Positions 26,864-37,241 of a stretch of 64,000 bases of DNA are shown piece after piece. Position 1 is the stretch's first letter; each line of letters opens with the position of its first letter. The DNA comes from Qipengyuania xiapuensis (GTDB lineage: Bacteria; Pseudomonadota; Alphaproteobacteria; Sphingomonadales; Sphingomonadaceae): contig NZ_JAIGNL010000001.1 of NCBI RefSeq assembly GCF_019711395.1, positions 806,001-870,000 on the forward strand. Direction: 5' to 3'. The notes below the pieces were generated by a model. The model saw nothing but the letters and a program-made list of their open reading frames with translations, was not told the origin of the DNA and did no database searches. A program made the translations under genes and the position numbers.

Positions 26864-27316
26864 ATGGAAACCGCAACCAAGACACCCTGGCACCTGTGGG
26901 TGATCGGTATCGTCGCGACGCTCTGGAATGCCGGCGGCGCCTATGATTACACCATGACCCAGACGCGGAACATGGACTACCTGACGACGGGCGCAGAGAA
27001 TGCAGGCGTGCCGGTCGAGACGCTCGTGGAGTACTACACCGGCTTCCCCGCATGGGCCGACGCCTTCTGGGCCTTCGGTGTGTGGGGAGCGCTGGCAGGT
27101 TCGCTCCTGCTCCTGTTCCACAGCCGCTTCGCCTTCCATGCATTCGTGGTCTCGCTGCTCGGCCTGATCGGTACGACGATCTACACGATGGGCGCCGAAA
27201 TGCCGGCCGAACTCGCTTCGCCGATGATGTGGATCTTCACCGCGGTCATCTGGCTCTCGATCATCCTGCTTGCGTGGTACTCGCGGCGGATGACGGCTGC
27301 AGGCGTGCTGAAGTGA
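26864..27316 (+). CDS. Four-helix membrane protein, paralogue 1
   Basis: 150 residues with four membrane helices (about 10-28, 65-85, 90-110, 120-140). It opens TPWHLWVIGIVATLWNAGGAYDY. The next gene is a clear paralogue, with PWHLW near the start, AWAFGVWG or FWAFGVWG, and LAGSLLLL. No characterised family recognised. The ATG at 26864 has GGGGAG upstream. It lies behind padR. Confidence 0.85.
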   Translation: METATKTPWHLWVIGIVATLWNAGGAYDYTMTQTRNMDYLTTGAENAGVPVETLVEYYTGFPAWADAFWAFGVWGALAGSLLLLFHSRFAFHAFVVSLLGLIGTTIYTMGAEMPAELASPMMWIFTAVIWLSIILLAWYSRRMTAAGVLK

Positions 27317-27729
27317 GCGCTGACGGGGCGAACACCCCGTGGCATCTCTGGCTGGTCGGCGCGCTCGGCGTGCTGTGGAACGGCTTCGGTTGCTACATCT
27401 ACACGATGGCGATGACCCGCGATCCCGAGACTCTGGCCTCTGCGCCGCCGGAAATGGTCGCTGCACTCGAGGCTGCACCGGCATGGTCGAACGGGGCATG
27501 GGCTTTCGGAGTATGGGGCGGCCTCGCGGGCTCGCTCCTGCTCCTGGCCCGATCCCGCTTTGCCGTTCCGGTATTCGTGGTGTCGCTGCTCGGCCTCGTC
27601 GGGACGACCTATTACGAAATCACCTGGGATGTGCCGGTGGACGAGGTGCAGCGCCTGACTATCTGGGGCGCGGCGCTTTTCTTGCTGTTCTATAGCTGGA
27701 GCATGCGCAAACGCGGGGTACTCGGCTGA
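27313..27729 (+). CDS. Four-helix membrane protein, paralogue 2
   Basis: 138 residues. GTG start at 27313 overlapping the stop of its paralogue (GTGA), so it is translationally coupled. It has the same four-helix layout, with PWHLWLVGALGVLWNGFG at the start and a RKRG C terminus, and a shortened stretch before the second helix. The pair arose by tandem duplication and may form a heteromer. Convergent with the glycosyltransferase, stops one base apart. Confidence 0.82.
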   Translation: MSADGANTPWHLWLVGALGVLWNGFGCYIYTMAMTRDPETLASAPPEMVAALEAAPAWSNGAWAFGVWGGLAGSLLLLARSRFAVPVFVVSLLGLVGTTYYEITWDVPVDEVQRLTIWGAALFLLFYSWSMRKRGVLG

Positions 27730-27730
27730 G

Positions 27731-28903
27731 CTAGCCGGCCTTCGCGCGTGCCTCGTGCAGCCGCAGGTAGGTATCGACGACTGCCTGGTTGATCGCATCC
27801 CAGCTGTAGGCCCTCGCGGCCATCTCGCCCGCTGCGCCATGGGCGAGACGCAGCGCATCGTCGGTGCAATAAGGAGCGAGCGCCTCGGCACAGCCTTTCG
27901 GAAATCCTTCGCACTTGCTCGGCGGGACCAGTTGGCCCGTCTCGCCATGCGTCACTAGGCTGGCAGCTCCGGTGGCCCCGGCAGCAACGACCGGCAGGCC
28001 GCAGGCCATCGCCTCGAGCGTGACGTTGCCGAAGGTCTCCGTAATCGAGGGATTGAAGAAGATGTCGCCGCTGGCGAGAGCGCGGCCGAGGTCCTTGCCA
28101 GTCTGGAAGCCGACGAAGATGCCTCCGGGCAGGGCTTTTTCGAACCAGCCGCGTGCTGGCCCGTCACCGATCACCAGCACCTTGTGCGGGACCTGGCGTT
28201 TGCGCAGCTCGACGATGGTGTCGGCAAAGACGTCGAGACCCTTTTCCATCACCAGTCGGCCGAGGAAAACGATCGCGACATCGTCGTCCGCCAGTCCGTT
28301 GGCACGGCGCCATTCCATGTCGCGGCGCGAGGGATCGAAGACCTCGCGATCGACACCGCGCGACCAGATCGAAATGTCTTCGTGCATGCCTTGCGCACGC
28401 AGTTCGTCGATCTGGCTCTGCGAAGGTGCGACCAGCGCATCGCAGCGATTGTAGAAGCGCCGCAGCAGGCTTTCGACGGCGGGTTCGAGGAAGCTCAGGC
28501 CATAGTATCGCGGATAGGTCTCGAAGCGGGTGTGGACGCTGGCGAGGACCGGAATGTCCTTCTTGCGCGCCCATTTGAGCGCGGCATGGCCGGTCGGATC
28601 GGGTGATGAGACATGCACCGTGTTGGGCATGAAATCCTCGAGGTCGCGGCGCGCCTCGTCATTGAGGCCGAGCGGAAGGCGATATTCGCCGCGGCCCTTC
28701 ACCGGCATCCGGACATTGGGCACGTCCACGAGATCTCCGGTCGGCGGGAAGTCGGGCTCGGCGACTACCGGCGAATAGACGCGCAGCGCCGCACCCTGCC
28801 GCAGCAGGTAGTCTGCCAGCCTGTTGAGGGCCTGGTTCGCGCCGTCGCGGGTATAGTTATAGTTCCCGCTGAACAGTGCGATGCGTAGGTCGGTCACATC
28901 CAT
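27731..28903 (-). CDS. Glycosyltransferase family 4 (GT-B fold)
   Basis: 390 residues, normal length for GT4. N-terminal domain begins FSGNYNYTRDGANQALNRL. C-terminal donor-binding domain has FLGRLVMEKGLD, VIGDGP and the E-x7-E motif in PSITETFGNVTLEAMACG. Such enzymes in this group of bacteria often glycosylate lipids (glycosphingolipids or mannosyl lipids), but the substrate cannot be read here. It stands alone. Confidence 0.88.
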   Translation of the reverse strand: MDVTDLRIALFSGNYNYTRDGANQALNRLADYLLRQGAALRVYSPVVAEPDFPPTGDLVDVPNVRMPVKGRGEYRLPLGLNDEARRDLEDFMPNTVHVSSPDPTGHAALKWARKKDIPVLASVHTRFETYPRYYGLSFLEPAVESLLRRFYNRCDALVAPSQSQIDELRAQGMHEDISIWSRGVDREVFDPSRRDMEWRRANGLADDDVAIVFLGRLVMEKGLDVFADTIVELRKRQVPHKVLVIGDGPARGWFEKALPGGIFVGFQTGKDLGRALASGDIFFNPSITETFGNVTLEAMACGLPVVAAGATGAASLVTHGETGQLVPPSKCEGFPKGCAEALAPYCTDDALRLAHGAAGEMAARAYSWDAINQAVVDTYLRLHEARAKAG

Positions 28904-29024
28904 CGGGTTGGGCCTTTAGGGTCTCGGAACGAATTTGGCGAGGGGTAGGTTGATCTACCGAAGCCGGAGTTTCGCAAGGCGCATACCTATTTCGCATTGA
29001 CTCCCGAAGAAGCAACTTTATTGC

Positions 29025-29080
29025 CGCCAGCGGGCCACGCGGTCCCAACGCCGCGCGTGCTCTCTGCAAGGAGAGAATAC
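29025..29080 (+). ncRNA. serC leader (serC-type RNA motif)
   Basis: The region directly before serC can fold with GGGCC/GGTCCC pairing upstream and a CTCTC (29060-29064) / GAGAG (29071-29075) hairpin that includes the Shine-Dalgarno AAGGAGAG. The serC motif is known before serC-serA in alphaproteobacteria, and its last stem covers the ribosome binding site. The ligand, if any, is unknown. I assign it by place and shape, not by a covariance search. Confidence 0.55.
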
Positions 29081-30235
29081 ATGACTGAACCGACGCTCAA
29101 GCCTGAGCGCCCCTTTTTCTCGTCGGGGCCGACCGCCAAACACAAGGGCTGGTCTGCATCCAATCTGAAAACCGAATCGCTCGGACGCTCGCATCGCAGC
29201 GCCCTCGGCAAGTCGCGGCTGAAATATGCCATCGACCTGTCGAAGGAGATGCTCGGCGTGCCCGAGGATTACCTTGTCGGCATCATGCCGGCCTCGGACA
29301 CGGGCGCCCTGGAATGCGCGATGTGGACGATGCTGCGCCCCGACCGCCCGGCTACCGTCGCGGCTTGGGAAAGCTTCGGTAACGTCTGGATCCAGGATGC
29401 GGTCAAGCAGCTCAAGCTGCCGCAGCTGACCACGCTCGATGCCGACTATGGCGAAATCCCCGATCTCGCATCGATCCCGCAGGACAATGACGTCGTCTTC
29501 ACCTGGAACGGCACGACCTCCGGCGCGAAGGTCCCGAACACCGACTGGCTCGCCCCGGGCCGCGAGGGTGTGACCATCAATGATGCCACCAGCGCCGTCT
29601 TCGCGATGGAGATGGACTGGGCGAAGCTCGATGCCACGACCTACAGCTGGCAGAAGGTGATGGGCAGCGAAGCCCAGCACGGCATGCTGATCCTCAGCCC
29701 GAAGGCCGTTTCCCGCATCGAGGAATACGATCCGGCATGGCCGCTGCCCAAGCTCTTCCGCCTGAAGAAGGGTGACAAGATCAACCGCGGCATCTTCGAA
29801 GGGGCGACGATCAACACGCCCTCGATGCTGGCGACCGAAGACTACATCGATGCGCTCGAATGGGCGCAGGCGATGGGCGGTCGCAAGGCGATGTTCGAAC
29901 GCGCCGATGCCAATGCAAAGATCGTCCTCGACTGGATCGAGGCGACGCCGTGGCTGCGCAACATGGTTTCCGACCCTGCCAAGCGCACCAACACGGGCGT
30001 ATGCTTCGTCTTCCAGGGCGACTGGTACGAAAGCCTGTCGGCAGAAGACCAGGCCGCCGTTCCCAAGAAGATCGTCAAGCTCCTCGAAGAGCGCGACGTC
30101 GGCTATGACTTCAACGGCTATCGCGATGCCCCGCCGAGCCTTCGCATCTGGTGCGGCGGCACGGTCGAGCAGGAAGACCTGAAGCGTCTCCTGCCGTGGA
30201 TCGAGTGGGCCTACGAGACCGTCAAGAACGGCTGA
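29081..30235 (+). CDS. serC: Phosphoserine aminotransferase
   Basis: 384 residues, the longer alphaproteobacterial type. Converts 3-phosphohydroxypyruvate to phosphoserine with glutamate, also used in pyridoxal-phosphate synthesis. It has FSSGPTAKHKGW, GALECAMW and the PLP lysine in SWQKVMGSEAQHG. The ATG at 29081 follows AAGGAGAGAATAC; an earlier in-frame start would lie inside the leader. First gene of serC-serA. Confidence 0.95.
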   Translation: MTEPTLKPERPFFSSGPTAKHKGWSASNLKTESLGRSHRSALGKSRLKYAIDLSKEMLGVPEDYLVGIMPASDTGALECAMWTMLRPDRPATVAAWESFGNVWIQDAVKQLKLPQLTTLDADYGEIPDLASIPQDNDVVFTWNGTTSGAKVPNTDWLAPGREGVTINDATSAVFAMEMDWAKLDATTYSWQKVMGSEAQHGMLILSPKAVSRIEEYDPAWPLPKLFRLKKGDKINRGIFEGATINTPSMLATEDYIDALEWAQAMGGRKAMFERADANAKIVLDWIEATPWLRNMVSDPAKRTNTGVCFVFQGDWYESLSAEDQAAVPKKIVKLLEERDVGYDFNGYRDAPPSLRIWCGGTVEQEDLKRLLPWIEWAYETVKNG

Positions 30236-30242
30236 CCAAGCT

Positions 30243-30265
30243 GGCGGCCCGCACGTCGGGCCGCC
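30243..30265 (+). other. GC-rich hairpin between serC and serA
   Basis: GGCGGCCC (30243-30250) pairs with GGGCCGCC (30258-30265). No T run follows, so it is more likely an RNA stabiliser or partial attenuator than a full terminator. Confidence 0.5.
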
Positions 30266-30320
30266 GCCTTCCCCCTAATTTCGACCGGCACAGCCGGGAA
30301 AACGACAGGAATATTCCGTC

Positions 30321-31904
30321 ATGAGCAAACCCAAAGTCCTCATCAGCGACAAGATGGATCCGAACGCTGCGCGTATCTTCGAAGAGCGTGGCTGCGACGT
30401 AGACGTCATCACCGGCGAAACGCCCGAAGAACTCGCCGCCCGCATCGGCGAATACGAAGGCCTCGCTATCCGTTCGTCGACCAAGGTGACCAAGGAAATC
30501 CTCGACGCGGCGACCAATCTCAAGGTCATCGGCCGTGCGGGCATCGGTGTCGACAACGTAGACATTCCCTACGCCAGTTCGAAGGGCGTGGTGGTCATGA
30601 ACACGCCGTTCGGCAATTCGATCACCACCGCCGAACACGCGATCGCCATGCTGATGGCGCTCGCCCGCCAGATCCCGCAGGCCGACGCACGCACGCAGAA
30701 GGGCGAGTGGCCGAAGAAGGACTTCATGGGCATCGAGGTAACCGGCAAGACGCTGGGCCTGATCGGTGCCGGCAATATCGGCTCGATCGTCGCTGCCCGC
30801 GCGCAGGGCCTGCGCATGAAGGTGATAGCGTTCGATCCCTTCCTGACCGAAGATCGCGCAGTCGAAATCGGCGTGGAGAAAGTCGATCTCGACACGCTTC
30901 TCTCGCGTGCCGACTTCATCACGCTGCACACCCCGCTTACCGACGAGACGCGCAATATCCTCTCGAAGGAAAACATCGCCAAGACCAAGCCGGGCGTGCG
31001 CATCGTGAACTGCGCTCGCGGCGGGCTGATCGACGAAGCGGCCCTGGCCGAAGCTCTCGACAGCGGACAGGTCGCGGGTGCGGCGCTCGACGTGTTCCAG
31101 ACCGAACCGGCTACCGAGAGCCCGCTCTTCGGCAAGCCCAACTTCATCTGCACGCCGCACCTCGGCGCAAGCACCACCGAAGCGCAGGTCAACGTGGCGC
31201 TGCAGGTGGCCGAGCAGATGGCCGACTACCTCGTCAACGGCGGCGTCACGAACGCGCTCAACATGCCTTCGCTGAGCGCCGAGGAGGCGCCCAAGCTGCG
31301 CCCCTACATGGGCCTTGCAGAAAACCTCGGTAGCCTCGTCGGCCAGCTGGCGCACGGCAATCTCACCAAGATCAGCATCGAGCGCGAGGGCGCTGCCGCC
31401 CAGCTTTCGGGCAAGCCGATCGAGGGCGCTGTCCTTGCCGGTCTGATGCGCCAGTATTCGGACACGGTGAACATGGTCAACGCACCCTTCCTCGCGAAGG
31501 AGCGCGGCCTCGATATCCGTTCGATCCGCCACGAGAAGGAAGGCGCCTACAACACGTTGCTGCGCGTGACCGTGGGGACCGACAGCGGCGATCGTTCGGT
31601 TGCCGGCACGCTGTTCGGGGCCGATGCTCCGCGTCTGACCGAGATCTTCGGCGTACGCATCGAAGCCGAGCTCGACGGGCACATGCTCTATATCGTCAAC
31701 GAGGACGCGCCGGGCTTCATCGGCCGCATCGGTTCGCTGCTCGGCGAGAACGGCATCAACATCGGCACCTTCAACCTCGGCCGCCGCGAAGCGGGCGGGG
31801 AAGCGGTGCTGCTGCTGAGCGTCGACCAGCCGATCCCGCAGGAAGTCGTCGACAAGGCCTGCGCGCTGGAAGGCGTGAAGACCGTAATGCCTCTGGCATT
31901 CTGA
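30321..31904 (+). CDS. serA: D-3-phosphoglycerate dehydrogenase
   Basis: 527 residues, the long type with an intervening domain and C-terminal ACT domain. First step of serine synthesis. NAD site LIGAGNIGSIVA, catalytic Arg in NCARGGLIDE, and His in CTPHLGAST. The C terminus has DAPGFIGRIGSLLGENGINIG, an ACT domain for serine feedback. It follows serC after 85 bases. Confidence 0.96.
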   Translation: MSKPKVLISDKMDPNAARIFEERGCDVDVITGETPEELAARIGEYEGLAIRSSTKVTKEILDAATNLKVIGRAGIGVDNVDIPYASSKGVVVMNTPFGNSITTAEHAIAMLMALARQIPQADARTQKGEWPKKDFMGIEVTGKTLGLIGAGNIGSIVAARAQGLRMKVIAFDPFLTEDRAVEIGVEKVDLDTLLSRADFITLHTPLTDETRNILSKENIAKTKPGVRIVNCARGGLIDEAALAEALDSGQVAGAALDVFQTEPATESPLFGKPNFICTPHLGASTTEAQVNVALQVAEQMADYLVNGGVTNALNMPSLSAEEAPKLRPYMGLAENLGSLVGQLAHGNLTKISIEREGAAAQLSGKPIEGAVLAGLMRQYSDTVNMVNAPFLAKERGLDIRSIRHEKEGAYNTLLRVTVGTDSGDRSVAGTLFGADAPRLTEIFGVRIEAELDGHMLYIVNEDAPGFIGRIGSLLGENGINIGTFNLGRREAGGEAVLLLSVDQPIPQEVVDKACALEGVKTVMPLAF

Positions 31905-31932
31905 AGCGCGATGGGGCAGGGGCGCTGGCCGT

Positions 31933-33045
31933 ATGACACAGCCTGACGATCTCCTGCCCATCGGCCTCGAAGACGCGCTGCCTGCGCGTGCCGCCGCGAT
32001 CACCCGCGCCATGCGCCAGGTCCTGGGCGCGATGGACAGCCATGGCTACGATCGTGTGCGCCCGCCGCTGGTGGAATTCGAAAAGTCGCTCGCCGGCCGC
32101 ATGGAAGGCGTGGCGACACGCCGAATGGTGCGCTTCACCGATCCCGAAAGCCTGCGCACCCTCGCGCTGCGCAGCGACATCACCGTGCAGGTCGGCCGGA
32201 TTGCCGCGACCAGCCTTGCCGACGCACCGCGCCCGCTGCGCCTTTGCTATGCGGGCGAGGTCGCTAGCCTCAAGGCCGACCAGCTCGATCCGGCGCGCCA
32301 GCGCCTGCAGCTGGGTGCCGAACTCATCGGCAGCGATAGTGTCGCGGCGGCCATCGAAGCCGTGACGGTGGCGCTCGATGCGCTCGAGGCTGCGGGCCTG
32401 ACCGGCCTCTCGGTCGATTTCACGCTGCCCGACCTGGTCGACACACTGGCGGAAAAGGCATTGCCGCTTGCCGAGGAAAAGCGCGGGGCGATCCGCCGCG
32501 AACTCGACATGAAGGATGCAGGCGGCCTCAAGGCGGCTGGCGGCGAGGATTACCTGCCGCTGCTCTATGCGACCGGCCCCTTCGACGAGGCGATCGAAAA
32601 GCTCGCCGCAATCGACGCGGGTGGCGTGCTCGCGTCGCGTATTGCCGGGCTGAAAGAGGTTGTCGCCGCACTTGGCGACCGCGCACGGCTCACGCTCGAC
32701 CCGTCCGAACGCCACGGCTTCGAATACCAGAGCTGGTTCGGCTTCACGCTGCACGCCAGCGGCGCCCGCGCTGCGCTGGGCCGGGGCGGCACCTACGCGA
32801 TCAAGGGCAGTGAAGAAGCCGCGACCGGTTTCTCGCTCTACATGGAACCGCTGCTCGAAGCGCTAGGCAATCACGATGCCCGCGCACGTGAAGCTGTGTT
32901 CCTGCCGCTGGGCCACGACCGTAAGGCCGCAGCAAAGCTCCGGAGCGATGGTTGGCGTACCGTTGCGGCGATCGAAGCGGGCGACGAAGCGGCGGCGCTT
33001 GGCTGCACGCACGTGCTCGATGCGGGCCAAGCGAAAGTGCTCTAG
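31933..33045 (+). CDS. hisZ: ATP phosphoribosyltransferase regulatory subunit
   Basis: 370 residues. HisRS-like protein without tRNA binding, needed with short HisG in the first step of histidine synthesis. It has motif-2-like PRPLRLCYAGEV and a C-terminal GRGGTYAI stretch. hisG is not in the window. It is 28 bases after serA and likely cotranscribed. Its stop shares CTAG (33042-33045) with the convergent GST gene. Confidence 0.9.
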   Translation: MTQPDDLLPIGLEDALPARAAAITRAMRQVLGAMDSHGYDRVRPPLVEFEKSLAGRMEGVATRRMVRFTDPESLRTLALRSDITVQVGRIAATSLADAPRPLRLCYAGEVASLKADQLDPARQRLQLGAELIGSDSVAAAIEAVTVALDALEAAGLTGLSVDFTLPDLVDTLAEKALPLAEEKRGAIRRELDMKDAGGLKAAGGEDYLPLLYATGPFDEAIEKLAAIDAGGVLASRIAGLKEVVAALGDRARLTLDPSERHGFEYQSWFGFTLHASGARAALGRGGTYAIKGSEEAATGFSLYMEPLLEALGNHDARAREAVFLPLGHDRKAAAKLRSDGWRTVAAIEAGDEAAALGCTHVLDAGQAKVL

Positions 33046-33650
33046 CTGGCGGCCTTCCACTGGTCGTGCTTTGTCATCACGCCGGTGAACAGCTCCGAAT
33101 TCACCAGAGCTTCCAGCCACTTGCTCAAGTGCGGCAGGTCCTGCGCGTCGAACCACTCGCGGTCGGCGTTGGCGAACTGGCGCACGAAAGGGAAGATCGC
33201 GATATCGGCAAAGCCCCGCGTCTCGCCGCAGAGGTAGGGCGAGGCCGCGAGCCGCTCGTCGAGCACACGCAGGTGCTTCAGGGCCTCGGAACCGTGCTCT
33301 TCCGGATCGACGTCGTCATAGCGGGTCGAATATTTGTAGCGGTCGAGATGGTGCTTGAACGGACCGTCATTGGCCGCGAGCAGATCGGCATCGCTACGGT
33401 CGAGCCAACCTTCGGGATCGCTCTGCCCCAGAGCCCATCGCATAATGTCGAGGCTTTCCTCCAGCACCGCCCCGTCCTCGGTCACAAGCACCGGCACCGT
33501 ACCCTTGGGCGAGACTTCGAGCATCTGAGGTGGCTTGTCGCGCAGCACGACTTCGCGGTGCTCGTATTCGGCCCCGCTGACAGAAAGCGCCATGCGTGCC
33601 CGCATGGCATATGGGCAGCGGCGGAAGCTGTAGAGGACCGGCTCAGCCAT
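33042..33650 (-). CDS. Glutathione S-transferase-like protein
   Basis: 202 residues. Thioredoxin-fold N-terminal domain with [13 protein letters not shown] (Cys near residue 11 at the glutathione site), [20 protein letters not shown] and an all-helical C-terminal domain. The ATG at 33650 overlaps the trhO 3' end by 8 bases. It probably transfers or reduces with glutathione; the substrate is not known. Confidence 0.88.
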   Translation of the reverse strand: MAEPVLYSFRRCPYAMRARMALSVSGAEYEHREVVLRDKPPQMLEVSPKGTVPVLVTEDGAVLEESLDIMRWALGQSDPEGWLDRSDADLLAANDGPFKHHLDRYKYSTRYDDVDPEEHGSEALKHLRVLDERLAASPYLCGETRGFADIAIFPFVRQFANADREWFDAQDLPHLSKWLEALVNSELFTGVMTKHDQWKAAS

Positions 33651-34584
33651 CCTCTTCCTTCCGCCCGATATGCTCTTCGCCGCGTGCCTCGGCGAGCCTG
33701 GCTTGCCGGTGCCGCTCGCGATAACGCGCGCGCTGTTCCTCTGTGCGCTCGCCGTGACACTGGTGGCAGGAGACGCCTTCCTCGAAGTGCTCGTGCGAGA
33801 GGTCTTCCTCGGCCAGCGGGCGGCGACAGGCGCGGCACAGGCTGTGCGTGCCGACGTCGAGGCCATGCTTCACGCTGACGCGTTCGTCGAAGACGAAGCA
33901 TTCGCCTTCCCAGCGGCTTTCTTCCTGCGGCACTTCCTCGAGATATTTCAGGATGCCACCCTTGAGGTGATAGACCTCGTCCAGTCCCTCCGACTTCACG
34001 AAGGCGGTCGATTTCTCGCAGCGGATACCGCCGGTGCAGAACATCGCGATCTTGGGTTTGCGGCCTTCCGCCTCGAATTCCTCGCGGCGGGCGCGGAACC
34101 ACTCGGGAAACTCGCGGAAGCTCTTGGTCTCAGGATCGATCGCGCCTTCGAAGGTGCCGATGGCGACTTCGTAGTCGTTGCGCGTGTCGATCAGGATCGT
34201 GTCGGGGTCCGCGATCAGCGCGTTCCAGTCTTGCGGATCGACATAGGTGCCGACCCCGTCGACCGGATCGAGATCGGGCTGCCCCATGGTCACGATCTCG
34301 CGCTTCAGGCGGACCTTGGTACGGTGGAAGGGCATTTCCGCTGCGCGCGATTCCTTCCAGTCGAGTTCGGCACATCCGGGCAGCGCGCGAATGTATTCGA
34401 GCACGGCCTCGATGCCCGCATCGCTTCCGGCAATCGTCCCGTTGATGCCCTCGTTCGCCAGCAGCAATGTGCCGCGCACGCCGTTTTCCTCGGCGCAGGC
34501 GAGCAGGCCCGGCTTGAGCGCGGCAGGATCGTCGAAGCGCGTGAAATGGTAGAGCGCAGCGATGCGGATAGGCAGTTCGGACAT
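33643..34584 (-). CDS. trhO: tRNA uridine(34) hydroxylase / rhodanese-like protein
   Basis: 313 residues, the usual length for TrhO (YceA). It introduces oxygen at C5 of uridine-34 in some tRNAs. The rhodanese domain has the active loop [10 protein letters not shown], and the C-terminal zinc-finger-like part has two CxxC pairs (LCRAC and CHQC). The ATG at 34584 matches the family start. A 12-bp hairpin ends one base before this ATG and there is no visible Shine-Dalgarno. Confidence 0.92.
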   Translation of the reverse strand: MSELPIRIAALYHFTRFDDPAALKPGLLACAEENGVRGTLLLANEGINGTIAGSDAGIEAVLEYIRALPGCAELDWKESRAAEMPFHRTKVRLKREIVTMGQPDLDPVDGVGTYVDPQDWNALIADPDTILIDTRNDYEVAIGTFEGAIDPETKSFREFPEWFRARREEFEAEGRKPKIAMFCTGGIRCEKSTAFVKSEGLDEVYHLKGGILKYLEEVPQEESRWEGECFVFDERVSVKHGLDVGTHSLCRACRRPLAEEDLSHEHFEEGVSCHQCHGERTEEQRARYRERHRQARLAEARGEEHIGRKEEDG

Positions 34585-34617
34585 GACGGCGCGCCGATAG
34601 CATTCCGGCGCGCCGTC
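34585..34617. other. 12-bp perfect inverted repeat abutting the trhO start
   Basis: GACGGCGCGCCG (34585-34596) and its exact complement CGGCGCGCCGTC (34606-34617) with a 9-base loop. The trhO ATG begins at 34584, and the upstream aldo-keto reductase stop is 15 bases beyond the other arm. No T run follows, so a terminator is doubtful. It covers the normal ribosome binding site. Confidence 0.75.
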
Positions 34618-34631
34618 TGCATCCCCGTTTG

Positions 34632-35450
34632 TCAGCCGTTGAAATCGGCCGGATCGGGACCCATCCGCCCATCCGGATCGTCGAGCGCGTCGATACGGCC
34701 CATCTGTTCGTCCGACAGGGTGAAGGACAGCGCCTTGAAGTTCGCCTCGATATGATCGCGGCTCGATGCCTTGGGGATGGGGCACAGCCCGTGCTGGATG
34801 TGCCAGCGCAGGATCACGGCGGTTTCGGGCTGGCCGGTCTCCGAAGCGATCGCCTCGATCACCTCGTTGTCCATGCCCTTGCCCTGTCCGAGCGGCGACC
34901 AGCTCTGCGTCACGATGCCCAGTTCATCGTGCACTTTGCGCATCTCACGCTGCTGGAAGCTGGGGTGCAGTTCGATCTGGTTGAGGGCAGGAGTGACGCC
35001 GGTCTCGTCGATGATGCGGCGCAGGTCTTCTTCGCGGAAATTCGACACGCCGATCGACTTCGCCTTGCCCTGGTCGCGCAGCTCAATCAGCGCCTTCCAT
35101 GTCTCCACGAATAGGTCCTTTTCCGGGCAGGGCCAGTGGATGAGCAGCATATCGACATGATCGCGGCCCAAGCGCCCGAGGCACTTGCCTGCCGCGGCGA
35201 GCGTCCGCTCGTAACCTTGGCTCTCATTCCAGATCTTGGTCTGGAGAAAGATGTCCGACCAGTCGCCGACACCTTTGCCGACGCCCTTTTCATTGCCGTA
35301 GATCGCGGCGGTATCGATCAGCCAGTAGCCGACATCGATCGCGGTCGAGACGGCCTCGGGCGCGTCTTCCTCTTCCATTTGCCAGGTGCCGAAGCCCAGC
35401 TGCGGGATCTGGCGGCCATCGTTGAGTTCGAGGGTGGGATAATCGGTCAT
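34632..35450 (-). CDS. Aldo/keto reductase
   Basis: 272 residues, normal for the 2,5-diketo-gluconate reductase-like AKR5 group. Catalytic tetrad: Asp in LIDTAAIYG, Tyr in the same motif, Lys in LQTKIWNE, His in [13 protein letters not shown]-binding [13 protein letters not shown] is at the C terminus. It reduces aldehydes or ketones; the physiological substrate is unknown. It lies upstream of trhO, separated by the hairpin. Confidence 0.9.
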   Translation of the reverse strand: MTDYPTLELNDGRQIPQLGFGTWQMEEEDAPEAVSTAIDVGYWLIDTAAIYGNEKGVGKGVGDWSDIFLQTKIWNESQGYERTLAAAGKCLGRLGRDHVDMLLIHWPCPEKDLFVETWKALIELRDQGKAKSIGVSNFREEDLRRIIDETGVTPALNQIELHPSFQQREMRKVHDELGIVTQSWSPLGQGKGMDNEVIEAIASETGQPETAVILRWHIQHGLCPIPKASSRDHIEANFKALSFTLSDEQMGRIDALDDPDGRMGPDPADFNG

Positions 35451-35571
35451 AAGTTCTCCTTTGCCCAGACAATGGAGAAAACAGCCGATGTTTCCTCACC
35501 TGCGCCTTGCCCCGTGCCTCATATGCGCCTAGTGCCGCGCGCGTTTGAGCATCCGACATTGCGAGCTTTGA

Positions 35572-36864
<1,293 letters not shown>

Positions 36865-36872
36865 TCCGCGCT

Positions 36873-37241
36873 TCAGCGCTTCTCCAGCATCGATACCTGC
36901 AACTGCAGGCGCTTCACCTCGCGCAGCACGGTGAGCATGTTCATGCGCGCGAACATCCATTCCTTGAGGAAACCCTGCATGATCAGCAGGCCGAGCGTTG
37001 CCATGCCCCAGCCGACCATCGGCTGCAGCGTATCGGCGGTCATGGCGCGGTAGAAGCAGTATGCGAGGCCGATCCCGATCGCGATTGCCAGGGCGAAGCT
37101 GAACTTCGCCCAGCCGCCGAGCGGGCCGGACATGCTGTCCCCGATCTGGCGGAACATCCCGCGGTCCTCGTCGAGCGAGGCGAGGAAAGCCTTGTCGTCC
37201 TCGTCCAGCGCCCCCCGGATGGTGTCGTCGATATTGGTCAT
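36873..37241 (-). CDS. DUF6768-like membrane protein coupled to an ECF sigma factor
   Basis: 122 residues. N-terminal acidic cytoplasmic part (1-40, TNIDDTIRGALDEDDKAFL), two membrane helices (about 45-65 and 73-93) and a basic helical tail. It overlaps the sigma factor stop by ATGA. Membrane proteins coupled in this way often hold the sigma factor; whether this one does is unproven, and it lacks a recognisable anti-sigma domain. Confidence 0.8.
   Translation of the reverse strand: MTNIDDTIRGALDEDDKAFLASLDEDRGMFRQIGDSMSGPLGGWAKFSFALAIAIGIGLAYCFYRAMTADTLQPMVGWGMATLGLLIMQGFLKEWMFARMNMLTVLREVKRLQLQVSMLEKR

Noticed and set aside
30222-32012. 596-codon open frame opposite serA
   Set aside because: Same reason: complement of serA, no domain and no ribosome site.
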